Below, one piece after another: positions 35,909 through 44,511 of a stretch of DNA of 64,000 bases. Where the stretch lies: positions 4,532-68,531 of the forward strand of contig JAFLCF010000002.1 in assembly GCA_017303735.1 (NCBI GenBank), in the 5' to 3' direction. Made by a program: the position numbers and the translations under genes. The notes beneath the pieces are model-generated. The model ran no database searches and had not been told where the DNA came from. It was given only the letters and a program-made list of their open reading frames with translations. The stretch is from Anaerolineae bacterium (GTDB lineage Bacteria; Chloroflexota; Anaerolineae; Anaerolineales; Villigracilaceae). Numbering within the stretch: the first letter of the stretch is position 1; each line of letters begins with the position of its first letter.

Positions 35909-36925
35909 TTATTTCAAGGTCTTGATATACGCGATGAGGTATGAAATTTCTTCATCGGTCAATACATAAGGAGGCATCACAGACGGAGATGGGAAGCCTT
36001 CAACAATCGTCGCGTTCGGTTCCAAAATGGATTGGGCGATGAACGCGTCATCAGCGGTTACCGTGGAACCATCGGCAAGCGTCACTTCAGAGCCATATAA
36101 ATTGAACCAACTGGGACCCGTGAGAACGGTACCATCCACAGAGTGACAGCCAATACAACCATTTTTGGTGGCGAGAAGTTTGCCCTGACCTTCAGGAGTC
36201 TTCGACTCTTCCGCGATCTTGACCTGTTCGGCAACCCAAACATCATAGGCATCTGATGATACGACTATGACCGGGTTTTCCATATAAGCATGGGAAGTGC
36301 CGCAGAGTTCAGCGCAGCGGACTTTGTAATCGCCCTCAAGTGTCGGCGTAATGCGATATTCGGTGATGCGACCCGGCACAACGTCTTGTTTGACGCGGAA
36401 TTCGGGCACCCAAAATGAATGGATCACATCTGTCGATTGCATTTTCAGAACGACTTGACGATCTTTCGGAAGATAGAGCTCTGTTGTGATAAAGCCATAT
36501 TCCGGGTATTCGAAGGTCCAAGAAAATTGCTGCCCAGTGACGTTGATCACCATGGCATTCGCATCCACCCGGCGGACTTCGCCAAGGGAGTAAGCGCCTA
36601 AATATGCAAAGATGACCACAATGATCAGTGGCACCACAGTCCAGGCGATCTCAAGATTGGCATTGCCCTCCATGTGTTCGCCATCTTTCATCTCCCCTTT
36701 CTTCTGACGGAAGACCACCAGGCTATATAACATGGGAACCACGATCAAAGAGAAAAGGAAGGAAATAACCATCACCTCCCAATGCCACAATTGATCAATG
36801 GAAACGGCTTGCAGGCTTGCAGACACCGGATGCATTTGGGATGCAAGACCCGCCGCATCGAGACCGACATATGTGAGAACGGTCATGACAATGACCAAGA
36901 TCCCCACAATTACAAAATGGCCCAT
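35909..36925 (-). CDS. ctaC: Cytochrome c oxidase subunit II fused to cytochrome c (caa3 type)
   Basis: 338 residues. N-terminal helices (~2-22, ~45-70, ~95-115), then the CuA domain with the His of DVIHSFWVPEF and VRCAELCGTSHAYM (C-x3-C-x3-H-x2-M). The C-terminal ~90 residues are a cytochrome c with GCIGCHSVDG and an axial Met in VMPPYVLT. So electrons go from the bound cytochrome c to CuA and then subunit I. First gene of the seven-gene operon; SD AGGAGAG is 6-8 nt before the ATG. A strong promoter lies at 37026-37054. Confidence 0.95.
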   Translation of the reverse strand: MGHFVIVGILVIVMTVLTYVGLDAAGLASQMHPVSASLQAVSIDQLWHWEVMVISFLFSLIVVPMLYSLVVFRQKKGEMKDGEHMEGNANLEIAWTVVPLIIVVIFAYLGAYSLGEVRRVDANAMVINVTGQQFSWTFEYPEYGFITTELYLPKDRQVVLKMQSTDVIHSFWVPEFRVKQDVVPGRITEYRITPTLEGDYKVRCAELCGTSHAYMENPVIVVSSDAYDVWVAEQVKIAEESKTPEGQGKLLATKNGCIGCHSVDGTVLTGPSWFNLYGSEVTLADGSTVTADDAFIAQSILEPNATIVEGFPSPSVMPPYVLTDEEISYLIAYIKTLK

Positions 36926-36999
36926 AGACTCTCTCTCCTAAAAAGATTGAACGGGGCGTGTGCCCCGATGATTAACTGGAATCGGACAAATTACGTACG

Positions 37000-37054
37000 A
37001 ATTGTCTCAATTTTCACAAGCGACGATTATAACAAAATCCTTTGTAGTTGTCAC
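37000..37054 (-). promoter_or_regulatory. Promoter of the cytochrome caa3 operon, with adjacent AATTG-N3-CAATT palindrome
   Basis: On the minus strand: -35 GTGACA (37049-37054), a 17-bp spacer, and an extended -10 TGTTATAAT (TATAAT at 37026-37031). The start of transcription should be near 37019. A small palindrome AATTGTCTCAATT (37000-37012) lies within the first transcribed bases and could be an operator (inference). A GGGGC/GCCCC hairpin at about 36953-36968 lies between it and the SD. Confidence 0.75.
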
Positions 37055-37117
37055 TATTTCTTGCTGAACTGCACAACTATTCTTAACCAACAATCACTTT
37101 GAAAATTCACAAATCAT

Positions 37118-37144
37118 GCCGACGCGGTCTCTGACCTCGTCGGC
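37118..37144 (-). terminator. Hairpin downstream of the peroxiredoxin gene
   Basis: Arms GCCGACG / CGTCGGC around GGTC-TCT-GACC, an interrupted palindrome 47 bp past the bcp stop. No T-run; it could be a terminator or an isolated palindromic repeat. Confidence 0.45.
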
Positions 37145-37190
37145 AATCTGTATTCCTATAACACAACGCCTACTATTTTGATGCGCACGG

Positions 37191-37655
37191 TCAGGCGATG
37201 CCTAACTCTGCTAGCAATTCCTGGCTATGCTCCGCTGGGCGGACGCCTTCATACACCTTTTTGATATTGCCATCCGGGTCGATCAGAAAGGTTGTGCGCA
37301 AAACACCTTCATATTCCTTGCCCATGAATTTCTTGGGTCCCCAAACCCCGTAAAGATCACAAACTTTATGCTCATCATCGGCAAGCAAAGGAAATTGAAG
37401 TTGGAATTTCTTCTTAAACTTAAAATGCGATTCGACAGAATCAGGGCTGACGCCAAGAATCACCACCCCTGCCCTTTCGTAGGCAGAGTAATCATCCCGA
37501 AAGTTGCAAGCTTCTTTGGTGCAGCCGGGGGTATCATCTTTGGGGTAGAAGTAGAGCACAACATTCTTTCCGCGATAGTCGGAAAGTTTGCGAAGGGTAT
37601 TCGTATCGTCGAGCAACTCGAATGCAGGGGCTGGTGCGCCGGAAGGAACAGGCAT
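37191..37655 (-). CDS. bcp: Thioredoxin-dependent peroxiredoxin (Bcp/PrxQ)
   Basis: 154-residue thiol peroxidase that reduces H2O2 and organic peroxides. Peroxidatic Cys45 and resolving Cys50 in DTPGCTKEACNFRDDY, the atypical 2-Cys PrxQ arrangement. FYPKDDTPGC and later RTTFLIDPDGNI complete the family pattern. Divergent from the tRNA-Leu gene and next to the oxidase operon, where oxidative protection makes sense (inference). No classical SD was seen; the ATG gives the normal family N-terminus. Confidence 0.94.
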   Translation of the reverse strand: MPVPSGAPAPAFELLDDTNTLRKLSDYRGKNVVLYFYPKDDTPGCTKEACNFRDDYSAYERAGVVILGVSPDSVESHFKFKKKFQLQFPLLADDEHKVCDLYGVWGPKKFMGKEYEGVLRTTFLIDPDGNIKKVYEGVRPAEHSQELLAELGIA

Positions 37656-37853
37656 AAAAAATAACTCTCTCTCCAGGGAAGTATGGGCGCTATTATACCT
37701 GCAATCATTTTCGGGGTAGGAAAAGTTTCACAATTATTTGTGAATTCCATCTCTCATACAGATTACGAAGCTGCCTAAAAGTGTTCCACTTAATGACAAC
37801 ACTCCCCCTGCAAGAGGCGTATGAAAAAATACCGATTCTTGCACTCCCTACGG

Positions 37854-37859
37854 TATAAT
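37854..37859 (+). promoter_or_regulatory. -10 element of the tRNA-Leu gene
   Basis: TATAAT 25 bp upstream of the mature tRNA 5' end; a convincing -35 was not found. Confidence 0.5.
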
Positions 37860-37884
37860 TGCGCCCGCCTGTAGGCACACATCT

Positions 37885-37966
37885 GGGGATGTGCTGGAAC
37901 TGGCAGACAGGCATGACTTAGGATCATGTGCCGCAAGGCGTGAGGGTTCGACCCCCTCCATCCCCA
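37885..37966 (+). tRNA. tRNA-Leu (anticodon UAG)
   Basis: Acceptor arms GGGGATG / CATCCCC pair perfectly. Anticodon stem CATGA / TCATG encloses loop CTTAGGA, giving anticodon TAG, which reads CUA codons. A class II long variable arm (GCC-GCAA-GGC) and a T-arm GAGGG-TTCGACC-CCCTC follow. The discriminator is A; CCA is not encoded (CTA follows). 82 nt. Confidence 0.95.
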
Positions 37967-37978
37967 CTAAATTCAATG

Positions 37979-38010
37979 AAACCTGACGAGTCTTAAGACC
38001 CGTCAGGTTT
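37979..38010 (+). terminator. Hairpin between tRNA-Leu and trigger factor
   Basis: Stem AAACCTGACG / CGTCAGGTTT with an inner AGTCTTAAGACC. It lies 12 bp past the tRNA and 20 bp before the trigger factor start, so may terminate tRNA transcripts or sit in the trigger factor leader. Confidence 0.65.
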
Positions 38011-38030
38011 GACAAATAAAAGAGGTAACT

Positions 38031-39437
38031 TTGAACATCGAAAAACAATTTCAGGAAGACCATACCGTCAAACTGGTAGTGGAAGTAGACCAGGAAAAAA
38101 TGGCTGTCTACAAAAAACGCGCTGCCGCAAAGATCTCAGAGCGGGGCAACATCTCTGGGTTTCGCCCCGGGAAAGCGCCGTATCACATCGTAGAACGCAC
38201 CTACGGCGAAGCAGCCATCACCGAGCAGGCGATCGACATGTTCATCGATGCTGAATATTCCAACATCTTAAAAGAAGCGGATGTAAACCCGGGCGCTTCT
38301 GGCAGTTTGGAAAACATCGAAAGCATGGACCCGCCAAAGTTCATCTTTAGCGTTCCGCTGGCGCCCGTGATCGACCTGGGTGATTACACCTCGGTGCGCC
38401 TGCCCTATGAATGGAAGGCTCCTGAACAGAAGGATGTGGATGCGGCGCTTGAAGAATTACGCCAGATGTACGCCTCCACCGAGACCGTGGAACGGGCAAT
38501 CGAATCTGGAGACTATGTGCTCCTCGACGTCTCGTCCGAAACCTCAGAACTCAACCGCACCGGCTTTGCAACCTTCGTCCGCAAAGAAGAGCGTGACACC
38601 GAGTGGCCCTACAACGGTTTCGCCAATGAACTTATCGGTTTGAAGGCTGGCGAAAGCAAGACCGTCAAGCATAGCTTCCCCAAAGATTGGGAAGTGGAAG
38701 ACCTGCAAGGCAAAGATGTGGAATTGACCGCCACCATTAAGACCGTGCGCGGCGTGACCCTGCCCGAAGTTAATGATGAATTCGCCAAGACAACCGGCGC
38801 GGGTGAAACTGTCGATGCTTTGATGGAAGCGGTAAAGAAAGATGTTGAAACCCGTTCTCAGAACGAATACGATGACAAATACTTTGTCGATCTGATCGAA
38901 ATCGTTAAAGCAAACGCAACCATCAAGTACCATGAACACACCTTGGAACATGAAGGCGAGCATGTCTTGCAAGACCTTTCGCAGCGCCTCGCGCAACAAG
39001 GCATGGACCTCGACACATATTTCAAGATGCGCAGCACCACCCGCGAACAATTCGTTGAAACTGATGTGAAACCGGTTGCCCAAAAACGCCTGGAACGCGG
39101 TTTGATCCTCGATGAGATCGTGCGCAAGGAACAAATTCAGATCGATGATGAAGCCTTGAACGCAGAATACATGAATGCCATTAACAACCTCGCCATGCAA
39201 GGCATGGACTTCAGCAAGGTTCGTGGCGGCAAGAAGGGGCAGAAAGAATTGAGCCAGGCGATCGCAATGGATGCCGCCAGCCGTGTGATGACCCGCAAGG
39301 CGCTGGATATGTTGAAGAGCATTGCAACCGGCAATTACAAGCCGTTCGAAGAACGCGAAGCCGAAGCCAAGCAAGCCGCCGAAGCTGCTGCAGAATCCGC
39401 TCCGGCAGAAGCTGGCGAAGAAAAAGCCGCAGAGTAA
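38031..39437 (+). CDS. tig: Trigger factor (ribosome-associated chaperone)
   Basis: 468-residue peptidyl-prolyl isomerase/chaperone that binds nascent chains at the ribosome exit. The ribosome-binding loop reads SGFRPGKAPYHIVE near residue 43 (GFRxGKxP signature). The FKBP-like domain is central (~150-240) and the C-terminal chaperone arms are helical; the tail is Ala/Glu-rich. Start is TTG at 38031 with SD AGAGG 5 nt upstream; the first internal ATG would remove the start of the ribosome-binding domain. clpP follows 174 bp downstream, the common tig-clpP order. Confidence 0.93.
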   Translation: MNIEKQFQEDHTVKLVVEVDQEKMAVYKKRAAAKISERGNISGFRPGKAPYHIVERTYGEAAITEQAIDMFIDAEYSNILKEADVNPGASGSLENIESMDPPKFIFSVPLAPVIDLGDYTSVRLPYEWKAPEQKDVDAALEELRQMYASTETVERAIESGDYVLLDVSSETSELNRTGFATFVRKEERDTEWPYNGFANELIGLKAGESKTVKHSFPKDWEVEDLQGKDVELTATIKTVRGVTLPEVNDEFAKTTGAGETVDALMEAVKKDVETRSQNEYDDKYFVDLIEIVKANATIKYHEHTLEHEGEHVLQDLSQRLAQQGMDLDTYFKMRSTTREQFVETDVKPVAQKRLERGLILDEIVRKEQIQIDDEALNAEYMNAINNLAMQGMDFSKVRGGKKGQKELSQAIAMDAASRVMTRKALDMLKSIATGNYKPFEEREAEAKQAAEAAAESAPAEAGEEKAAE

Positions 39438-39484
39438 GAAAAGGCGTTTCGAAGGCTGGCAGGCTTAGGTCTACGAATGAAGCG

Positions 39485-39536
39485 TGCGCCGCGTCCCACC
39501 GGGTAGAATTAGCCCGATCCAATCGGGCGCGGCGCA
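39485..39536 (+). terminator. Nested hairpin between trigger factor and clpP
   Basis: Outer arms TGCGCCGCG / CGCGGCGCA enclose inner GCCCGAT / ATCGGGC. Followed by TTTATAT. Likely a terminator or processing site after tig. Confidence 0.65.
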
Positions 39537-39611
39537 TTTATATCGTCTATCAAACTCTAATGAAAATCCAATAGTCGCTCGGTAACATTGGTCGAATAAA
39601 GGAGACCGAAT

Positions 39612-40223
39612 ATGATCCCAGATTTTAAGAACGTAGTTCCAATGGTGGTTGAAAATACAGGTCGCGGCGAACGCGCTTATGATATTTACTCGCTGCTCCT
39701 GCGCAACAACATCATCTTCCTAGGCACGCCCATCGACGACCAGGTCGCAAATGTGATCGTTGCCCAGTTATTGTTCCTGAATCACGAAGACCCTGAAAAA
39801 GAGATCCGCATGTACATCAACTCGCCCGGCGGCGTGATCTATGCGGGACTCGCGATCTATGACACGATGCAGATCATCTCGAACCCGATCAGCACCGTTG
39901 CCGTGGGCGTGACCGCCTCTTTCGGGACCGTGTTGCTGGCTGCTGGAACCAAGGGTCGACGCTACGCCCTGCCGCATGCCACCGTCCACATGCACCAGCC
40001 TCTCGGCGGCGCTCAGGGTCAGGCAACAGATATCGAAATTCAGGCGAAGCAGATTTTGCGCCTCAAGAGTCTGCTCAATGGCATTATGGCGAAGAATACC
40101 AATCAGCCGCTCGAAGTGATCGAACGCGACCTCGACCGCGATTACTATCTTGATGCCCAACAGGCTGTGGACTACGGCTTGGTGGATCAGATCATTGAGA
40201 CGCCGGAGAAGGCGTTCAAGTAA
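39612..40223 (+). CDS. clpP: ATP-dependent Clp protease proteolytic subunit
   Basis: 203-residue serine peptidase, barrel-forming, which degrades substrates fed by a Clp ATPase. Catalytic triad Ser103 (TASFGT), His128 (HMHQP) and Asp177 (DRDYYL) have the E. coli spacing. The oxyanion-loop [12 protein letters not shown] is intact. The Ser motif is ASFGT rather than the usual ASMGA. SD AAAGGAG is 6-7 nt upstream. Together with tig it forms a protein-quality-control locus. A string of TAATTTG repeats begins at the stop codon. Confidence 0.95.
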   Translation: MIPDFKNVVPMVVENTGRGERAYDIYSLLLRNNIIFLGTPIDDQVANVIVAQLLFLNHEDPEKEIRMYINSPGGVIYAGLAIYDTMQIISNPISTVAVGVTASFGTVLLAAGTKGRRYALPHATVHMHQPLGGAQGQATDIEIQAKQILRLKSLLNGIMAKNTNQPLEVIERDLDRDYYLDAQQAVDYGLVDQIIETPEKAFK

Positions 40224-40246
40224 TTTGTAATTTGTAATTTGTAATT
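40221..40246. repeat. TAATTTG tandem repeat at the end of clpP
   Basis: Almost four copies of a 7-bp TAATTTG unit starting in the clpP stop codon. The 40300-40367 region downstream carries a second oligomer series with CGTGATACG / CGTGAAGCG / CGTAAAACG / CGTGATGCG units. Both sit outside genes. Confidence 0.65.
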
Positions 40247-40280
40247 AGAGACCCTGAGGAGAAATCTTTGGGGTCTTTTT
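40246..40280 (+). terminator. Terminator of clpP
   Basis: Stem beginning AGACCC and ending GGGTCT with an interrupted middle, followed by T8. A TATAAT for the next gene lies at 40288-40293. Confidence 0.75.
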
Positions 40281-40367
40281 TTGTGGGTATAATGCGCGCT
40301 GCGTTGTTCGTGATACGTGAAGCGTAAAACGTGATGCGCAAATCTGAAATCGGAAATATAAAATCGT

Positions 40368-41147
40368 ATGCTTCCTTCAAATATCAAAGCTCTTATTCTT
40401 GACATGGACGGTGTGATCTGGAAAGGCGACGCCCCCATCGGTGACTTGCCCGCCACGTTCAAACGAATCCGCGAGCGCGGGTTGAAGTTCGTATTCGCTA
40501 CCAATAACGGAACGAAGACTCCTGAAGACTATCAGAAAAAACTTGCCGAACTCGGCGTGGACGTGGAACCTTCACAAGTCGTTACTTCGGCGTTGGGAGT
40601 AGCCTTCATGTTAGCACAGAAGCATCCGCGTGGGACGAAGGTCTTCATGATCGGTGAAAATGGCATTCGCGTGGCGTTGGAAGAACAGGGCTTTGAAGTC
40701 CTTGGTTTGGACGATGCGCCACAAGCCGAAGCCGTAGTGATGGGCATTGACCGCGGAATCAATTTTCAAAAAATGGCAGAGGCGACCTTGCTCGTGCGGG
40801 CAGGACGTCCGTTTTACACGACGAATACCGACCGCACCTTCCCCACTCCGCGCGGAGAGATCCCTGGCTCTGGGTCCTGGCTTTCGGTGGTGACTACTGC
40901 AACGGGAGTTGAACCGCTTGTGGCGGGTAAACCTTTCCCCTACTTGATGGAGCTTTCTCTGCAAAGACTAGGAACTACTAAAGAAGAAACGCTGGTCGTC
41001 GGGGATCGCCTCGAAACGGATATTGCGTCGGGGAAAGCGGTGGGTTGCCCAACGGCTTTTGTGCTAAGTGGCGTCTCGAAACTGGAAGAAGCAAAGGATT
41101 GGAATCCAGATATTGTTGCTGATAGTTTGGCAGCACTTGTGGCATAA
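40368..41147 (+). CDS. HAD-IIA family phosphatase (NagD-like)
   Basis: 259 residues. HAD motif I LILDMDGVIWKGDAP at the N-terminus, motif II in FATNNGTKTPEDY, a C2-type cap domain (~80-180), and motif III/IV near the C-terminus (VVGDRLETDIASGKAVG). The NagD/AraL subfamily dephosphorylates sugar phosphates and nucleotides; the physiological substrate is unknown. No clear SD. Monocistronic: a TATAAT lies 75 bp upstream and a strong terminator follows. Confidence 0.9.
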   Translation: MLPSNIKALILDMDGVIWKGDAPIGDLPATFKRIRERGLKFVFATNNGTKTPEDYQKKLAELGVDVEPSQVVTSALGVAFMLAQKHPRGTKVFMIGENGIRVALEEQGFEVLGLDDAPQAEAVVMGIDRGINFQKMAEATLLVRAGRPFYTTNTDRTFPTPRGEIPGSGSWLSVVTTATGVEPLVAGKPFPYLMELSLQRLGTTKEETLVVGDRLETDIASGKAVGCPTAFVLSGVSKLEEAKDWNPDIVADSLAALVA

Positions 41148-41148
41148 C

Positions 41149-41184
41149 AAAAAAGAGACCTGCAATGTTGCAGGTCTCTTTTTA
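41149..41184. terminator. Bidirectional terminator after the HAD phosphatase gene
   Basis: AAAAAGAGACCTGCAA / TTGCAGGTCTCTTTTT with a 2-nt loop; serves the convergent gene at 41191-42216 as well. Confidence 0.9.
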
Positions 41185-41190
41185 CTTAAG

Positions 41191-42216
41191 TTACGGGCAT
41201 TGTCCTATTACATTTGCCTGCGATGCTTTCCCACCAGCATTGAATGCCTCTACACTGTATGTGATTGGCGTATTCGCATCGTAAAGAACGTTTGTCACTC
41301 TACCATTCACTTTGACTTGATATGAAGTTGTATCTGCAGGGGCAATATCTGCCAGGATGCCACCAACATAAATATTAAACCCCTGCTCATTATTGGACTT
41401 GTCTTCCCAAGTAAGTTGCCCGGTGTATTCATATTGCGTCCCATTAGGAGTACAAGTAAGTACAATAACTGGATTGTTTGCTGCAACTGGAGTGGAGACA
41501 GAGCTTGTTGAAGTAGCTGTTACCGTTCCAGGGGTTCCTGTTATCGCCGTACCACCCACCTTGACTTTGACATAAAATGATGTGCCAAAGTTCTGTCCGC
41601 TATCGTTGGTGAGGATCCAATAGCCAATAGCGTCACCTGCGGTTGCCGGGGCGGTCATGGCGACTGAAACATCACCAGAAGCACCCGGAGCGACCGTAAC
41701 CGTCAGGGGAGTAGCAACACCACCCATGGCATTCCCGGAGACAAAACTGACTTTATAAGCTGTCGTCCACGGGCAGGAGCCAGTGTTCTGTAACTTCCAA
41801 GTTTTGGTGAAAGTCTGACCGGGGGTAACGACTGTATCGTCGGGGAAGGTGACATCTGCAACATACGCCGAGTTGTTGCAACCCACTGCCCCGGAGGGAG
41901 CTGAGGATGTATTCGAAGCAATTGGCAGATTTGTGAACAAGGTTGGGCTGGCAAGCGGCGCAACAGTAAAGGTCGCTGTTGGGGTGAAGGCTAATGTCGG
42001 TGTGGCGGATGGCGCGGAGGCTTGCAAGGTCAATTGCTGAGCCGCCACGGTCGCAGCGGCATTGGTATACACGGCATTCACATCGGCTTCAGCGTCATCC
42101 CCACCGTTGAATGCAGCCACCAGGGCAATAATGCCCGAAAGGACAAGCACCCCTACGAGAATCCACAAGAATATATTCTTCGGAAAAGTTGATTTGGGTT
42201 TCATTGGTTTTAGCAT
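41191..42216 (-). CDS. Membrane-anchored NBR1-type Ig-like / fibronectin-III-like surface protein
   Basis: 341 residues, function unknown. One N-terminal helix (~11-35, FLWILVGVLVLSGIIALVAA), a Thr/Pro/Ala-rich linker, then an NBR1-central-like Ig domain (~95-205) recognisable by FPDDTVVTPGQTFTKTWKL, QNTGSCPWTTAYKVSFVSG and APATAGDAIGYWILTNDSG. A FN3-like domain (~225-341) starts at VLTCTPNGTQYEYTGQLTW. It probably mediates adhesion or envelope structure (inference). Start 42216 chosen from SD AGGAGA. An ATG at 42204 is possible. Confidence 0.82.
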   Translation of the reverse strand: MLKPMKPKSTFPKNIFLWILVGVLVLSGIIALVAAFNGGDDAEADVNAVYTNAAATVAAQQLTLQASAPSATPTLAFTPTATFTVAPLASPTLFTNLPIASNTSSAPSGAVGCNNSAYVADVTFPDDTVVTPGQTFTKTWKLQNTGSCPWTTAYKVSFVSGNAMGGVATPLTVTVAPGASGDVSVAMTAPATAGDAIGYWILTNDSGQNFGTSFYVKVKVGGTAITGTPGTVTATSTSSVSTPVAANNPVIVLTCTPNGTQYEYTGQLTWEDKSNNEQGFNIYVGGILADIAPADTTSYQVKVNGRVTNVLYDANTPITYSVEAFNAGGKASQANVIGQCP

Positions 42217-42417
42217 ATTTTCTCCTATTTCGAATTGCAAGGATGAGGATTATATGTGAAAAAAATTAGGAATAGATAGGTATTTCCCTACGATTTTCCT
42301 ACTCTTATTGTACGACGCCGGGGTAAAGTTGAAAGTTCCTTGGTAACCCACATGAATACAAGCGAGTCCTTGAATGGGTAATTAACGCCAATAATGGATA
42401 AGAAATTTTTGAAATTC

Positions 42418-42500
42418 ACCACAGATAAACGCAGATGTACACAGATTGGGCGTCTGAATTTCGGCAAAACAATCAGCTTTTATCCAGTTTATCTGTGGTT
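42418..42500. repeat. Inverted repeat in the gap before rlmN
   Basis: Perfect 13-bp arms ACCACAGATAAAC (42418-42430) and GTTTATCTGTGGT (42487-42499), the left arm running on into CGCAGATGTACACAGAT. The 352-bp gap between 42216 and 42569 otherwise shows no gene; a TAAAAT near 42545 may be part of an rlmN promoter. Confidence 0.65.
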
Positions 42501-42568
42501 AAGAACGGTTATCCGCTATTCATGTTAATTAAAAAACAGTAGGGTAAAATAGGTGTCCTACTATTCCC

Positions 42569-43660
42569 ATGCTTATTTATGATCTTGATCTCCCTACCCT
42601 CGAAACCCTTCTGAAAGAATGGAATGAACCAGCCTATCGTGCCAAACAGATATGGCAGGGGCTTTATCACCATCTTTATTCTTCTTCAGATCAGTTCAGC
42701 AATCTGCCAGCCTCTCTCAGAAAAAAAATGGCAGAAGAACTGCACTTCAATCCATTTACCGTAAAAACCTATCTCGATTCTGCAGATGGGTCTACACGTA
42801 AGACCCTCTTTCAATTACCCGATGGAAATTTGATCGAGGCTGTTTTGATGCGCTACGGCGACCCGGCAGATGACCCGCAAATGGCAACTTCTGACACAAA
42901 CCGTCGCGGTGCAAAACAACGCCGTACGCTGTGCATTTCAACCCAGGCAGGATGCGCCATGGGATGTGTTTTTTGTGCTACGGGTCAATTGGGCTTCAAG
43001 CGCAATTTATCCAGCGGCGAGATCGTGGCGCAGGTTATGTATTATGCGCAAATGCTAAAAGAACAAAATGAAACGGTCAGCAATGTCGTTTTCATGGGCA
43101 TGGGCGAACCCTTTCACAATTACGATAACGTCATGGCGGCAATCGACCGTTTGAACGACGCGGATGGGTTCAAGTTTGGTGCGCGACGCTTGACCATTTC
43201 TACAGTGGGGCTGGCATCACAGATCCGCAAATTTGCAGATGAGCAACGGCAGGTAAATCTCGCCATATCCCTGCACGCCGCAGATAATGAGGAACGTCTT
43301 GCCATTATGCCGGTCAACAAACGTTACAAGATCGATGATGTGATCGAGGCTTGCAGATATTACATCGAAAAAACGCATCGCCGCGTGACCTTCGAATGGG
43401 CGCTCATTAACGGAGTCAACGATACGCCTGAGGTAGCGCAGAAACTGGCGAGACGACTCAAGGGGTTGCTTTGTCATGTCAATGCAATTCCGTTAAACCC
43501 AACTCAGGGATACGATGGTGAAGCAACAGACCGTCAGCGTGCACAACTCTTCAAAGAGACATTGGAACATGCCGGAATTCCATGCACGATCCGCATGCGG
43601 CGTGGAATTGATATCAATGCAGGCTGCGGTCAACTCGCTGGCGCGGAGTCGGAAAAATAA
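42569..43660 (+). CDS. rlmN: Dual-specificity RNA methyltransferase RlmN
   Basis: Radical SAM enzyme methylating C2 of A2503 in 23S rRNA and A37 in tRNA. 363 residues. The iron-sulfur cluster site is ISTQAGCAMGCVFCATG (CxxxCxxC). GMGEPFHNYDNV, ISTVGL and the methyl-carrying Cys near the C-terminus (INAGCGQLAG) match the family; Cfr is less likely because the length and context are housekeeping. No SD. Single gene in its own unit. Confidence 0.95.
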   Translation: MLIYDLDLPTLETLLKEWNEPAYRAKQIWQGLYHHLYSSSDQFSNLPASLRKKMAEELHFNPFTVKTYLDSADGSTRKTLFQLPDGNLIEAVLMRYGDPADDPQMATSDTNRRGAKQRRTLCISTQAGCAMGCVFCATGQLGFKRNLSSGEIVAQVMYYAQMLKEQNETVSNVVFMGMGEPFHNYDNVMAAIDRLNDADGFKFGARRLTISTVGLASQIRKFADEQRQVNLAISLHAADNEERLAIMPVNKRYKIDDVIEACRYYIEKTHRRVTFEWALINGVNDTPEVAQKLARRLKGLLCHVNAIPLNPTQGYDGEATDRQRAQLFKETLEHAGIPCTIRMRRGIDINAGCGQLAGAESEK

Positions 43661-43838
43661 AATGTTCGCGCCTTACATATAAATAATAAAATGTCAATGA
43701 TATGCACCAAAAAATAGTACTCATGGTTGAAGCCATGTGTTTGGGATATGGTGTATAATCCGAATATCTTAACAAGCTTAAAAGTTTGTGCAAGCGCCGA
43801 AAAATTATTTTTAAAAAGGCATTATTCGAAAATAAAAT

Positions 43839-44495
43839 ATGAAGACCACAACTCTTTTGGTCATTGAAGCCAAACATGCTGAAGTCCCTTCTTTTGCTGC
43901 CGACCTGCAGAAGAAGGGATTTGATGTCCATATTGCTCAGAATGGCAGCAAGGCTGTTGCGTTGTTGAAAGAAGTCAGTCCGAGCCTTGTTGTTGTGAAT
44001 GCGGCATCCATGCGAAGTACGGGGTTGCGCATTTGTCAGGCGTTGCGCGAAAAGGATGCAAAACTCCCCATCGTTCTGATCCTTGATGAAGATAAAGAAG
44101 TAAGCAAAGATGCCGCCGATGCCGTGCTGACCCTGCCCTTCACGGTTCAAAAACTTGCCAACCGCATCAAGCCTTTATTGCCCGGCGATGGCAAGAATGT
44201 TCTGCATGTCGGTCCCATCCGCCTGGATCTTGAGAAACGACGCGTGCGTTGCATGGGCAAGAGCAGCAAGCTCACCCCGCGGCTGGTAACTCTGCTTCAA
44301 TTATTGATGGACAAACATGGAGAAGTGGTTGAACGCGAGCCCCTCTTCAAAAAAGCATGGGAAACGAATTACACCGGTGACACACGCACACTCGATGTAC
44401 ATATCTCCTGGCTGCGACGAGCCATCGAACTCGACCCCGATAACCCAAAGTTTCTCAAGACCGTACGCGGGGTCGGCTACCGGTTAGATATTTAG
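43839..44495 (+). CDS. OmpR/PhoB-type winged-helix regulator with degenerate receiver
   Basis: 218 residues. A receiver-like domain (~1-112) in which the phosphoacceptor position is Asn (LVVVNAASMRSTG instead of the DxxMPxxDG pattern) and the first acidic pair is absent (VIEAKHAEV); the Lys of the last strand is also missing. So it is not expected to be phosphorylated. The C-terminal winged helix (~120-218) is intact: LTPRLVTLLQLLMDKHGEVV, RTLDVHISWLRRAI, TVRGVGYRLD. It probably binds DNA constitutively or responds to a ligand or partner. TATAAT at 43754-43759. It lies 137 bp upstream of the methyltransferase gene. Confidence 0.88.
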   Translation: MKTTTLLVIEAKHAEVPSFAADLQKKGFDVHIAQNGSKAVALLKEVSPSLVVVNAASMRSTGLRICQALREKDAKLPIVLILDEDKEVSKDAADAVLTLPFTVQKLANRIKPLLPGDGKNVLHVGPIRLDLEKRRVRCMGKSSKLTPRLVTLLQLLMDKHGEVVEREPLFKKAWETNYTGDTRTLDVHISWLRRAIELDPDNPKFLKTVRGVGYRLDI

Positions 44496-44511
44496 TATAG
44501 CAGTTGACTAT

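Noticed and set aside
42217..42568. Small protein gene in the 352-bp gap
   Set aside because: Short frames have no SD and no recognisable sequence; the inverted repeat accounts for most visible structure.
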